64,000 bases of DNA from Kiloniella litopenaei (GTDB lineage Bacteria > Pseudomonadota > Alphaproteobacteria > Kiloniellales > Kiloniellaceae), in the NCBI RefSeq assembly GCF_000982415.1, contig NZ_LANI01000009.1, positions 69,501 to 133,500 of the forward strand. Direction: 5' to 3'. Made by a program: the position numbers and the translations under genes. The notes under the pieces are model-generated. The model did no database searches. It was not told the DNA's origin and was given only the letters and a program-made list of their open reading frames with translations. The first letter of the stretch is position 1, and each line of letters starts with the position of its first letter. Of this stretch, positions 63,244-64,000 are shown piece by piece.

Positions 63244-64000
63244 TTACCCTTGTCTGGAAACGGGGTTCATAACCCATTGGAAAATTTCAACAGCACTATT
63301 TATCGTGACATAGGTCACAGCAGAAAAAAGAACAACGCACTGAATAATCGGGAAGTCCCTACTCATTACCGAATGCACCAATAACGACCCGATGCCACCA
63401 CGGGCAAAGACCACCTCAACAATTACCGCCCCTTCTAACAGAAAAGCCAGCTCAAGCCCCAACATGGTTATAAAGGGAACAAAGGCATGCCGCACGATAT
63501 GACGGCAGAACAGTTCTTTTGATCCAACCCCTCTTATTCTCAACCCCTTGAGAAACGGTGCCGTACTTGCCTCTAGCAAAAAAGATCGGATCAAACGAGT
63601 TTGTGATGCCAACACCCACAACCCAAGGGTTGCAGCAGGCAAAATAAGATGCTCCAGACTTCCTGTACCATAAGCAGGTAACAATTGAAGTTGCGCAGCA
63701 AATATCAATATAAAAATCAGGCCCAGCCAATAGGACGGAATTGCAGCGCCAACAGACGACAACGCAACAGCAAAACGATCAACAAAGCTTTTGGGCTTCC
63801 AAACGGATATCAACGCGAGCGGAATAGCAAGGGACATACCAACAAGCAAAGCTGAGAACGCCAATTCGAGTGTTTCGCCCAGTTGGCTGACAAAAATTTC
63901 ACTAACAGGTTCCTGGGAAACGAGAGAAATACCAAAGTCCAGTTGAACAATAGCTTGAAGCCAGAGATAGAATTGTACCAACAATGGACGGTCGATGCCT
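63244..64000 (-). CDS. ABC transporter permease, DppB/NikB type, 5' part beyond the window
   Basis: The visible 251 codons contain DRPLLVQFYLWLQAIVQLDFGISL near the edge, the PATLEL-like ETLELAFSALLVGM stretch, and the EAA loop near KGLRIRGVGSKELFCRHIVRHAFVPFI. The frame continues without a start to the right edge, so about 60 residues, including the first transmembrane helix, are missing. It is read in the same direction as the DppC-type gene, 26 bp upstream of it. Confidence 0.88.
   Translation of the reverse strand, partial: GIDRPLLVQFYLWLQAIVQLDFGISLVSQEPVSEIFVSQLGETLELAFSALLVGMSLAIPLALISVWKPKSFVDRFAVALSSVGAAIPSYWLGLIFILIFAAQLQLLPAYGTGSLEHLILPAATLGLWVLASQTRLIRSFLLEASTAPFLKGLRIRGVGSKELFCRHIVRHAFVPFITMLGLELAFLLEGAVIVEVVFARGGIGSLLVHSVMSRDFPIIQCVVLFSAVTYVTINSAVEIFQWVMNPVSRQG

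Noticed and set aside
1-64000. tRNA or rRNA genes
   Set aside because: No cloverleaf with a GTTC-type T-arm or ribosomal motif was recognised; a tRNAscan would be decisive.

Overview
The window looks like chromosomal DNA from a free-living, probably marine or aquatic alphaproteobacterium of moderate GC content. I infer this from the gene families and their order: a UgpBAEC glycerol-3-phosphate transporter with a DeoR-type regulator, a glutaryl-CoA dehydrogenase cluster with a LysR regulator, osmoregulated periplasmic glucan (opg) genes, a DUF4129/MoxR/DUF58/SpoIIM/RDD membrane cluster, and many scattered LysR, MocR, Lrp and GlxA regulators. I cannot name a genus from the sequence alone. No rRNA, tRNA, integrase, transposase or CRISPR array was recognised.

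Layout. 0-4 kb: the start of an NsrR/Rrf2 regulator, a hydroxypyruvate isomerase and tartronate-semialdehyde reductase-like pair, a GlxA-type regulator, a MEKHLA protein and a striking double palindrome. 4.4-4.7 kb: a cold-shock gene with its terminator. 4.8-10.1 kb: a glutarate-type operon (gcdH, CoA-transferase, ThDP enzyme) divergent from its LysR regulator. 10-12 kb: two tiny membrane proteins and a solitary PD-(D/E)XK nuclease-like gene in AT-rich DNA. 12.2-18.4 kb: two FAD amine oxidases, a DeoR regulator and a large MscS channel. 18.7-23.8 kb: the ugp operon with an internal attenuator-like hairpin. 23.8-28.9 kb: an SBP3 protein, an ArsR-SRPBCC-VOC operon, and a MocR regulator divergent from a variant pdxJ with operator-like palindromes between them. 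29.2-36.6 kb: a seven-gene membrane/AAA+ operon on the minus strand. 36.7-44.3 kb: a TetR/ChrR-like cupin pair, a D-cysteine desulfhydrase family gene, an SGNH hydrolase, Lrp plus a DMT exporter, and a hydantoinase/oxoprolinase. 44.3-47.6 kb: an AT-rich accessory islet with Imm32, DUF2971, a zinc-ribbon protein with a HEPN-like motif, and an Abi_C protein. 47.7-55 kb: an HxlR/VOC pair, PilZ, a FemAB-like protein, a YeeE/TsuA transporter, a TTC38-like protein and a D-amino-acid oxidase-type enzyme. 55.2-61.3 kb: an opgC-esterase operon divergent from opgD-opgH. 61.4-64 kb: a DMT transporter and two dipeptide/nickel-type ABC permeases, the second cut by the window edge.

The most unusual signals are these. 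(1) A roughly 100-bp imperfect palindrome occurs four times between 40.2 and 50.8 kb. It has a conserved core of about 50 bp and outer arms that differ at each site yet remain self-complementary; two copies in inverted orientation bracket the FemAB-like gene, and one supplies the stop codon of the YeeE gene. (2) The accessory islet at 44.3-47.6 kb carries two adjacent candidate HEPN proteins. (3) Many short tandem duplications (12-28 bp, 2-4 copies) sit at gene ends. (4) The ThDP enzyme in the glutarate operon and the MocR-pdxJ divergent unit are plausible new pathway or regulatory links.
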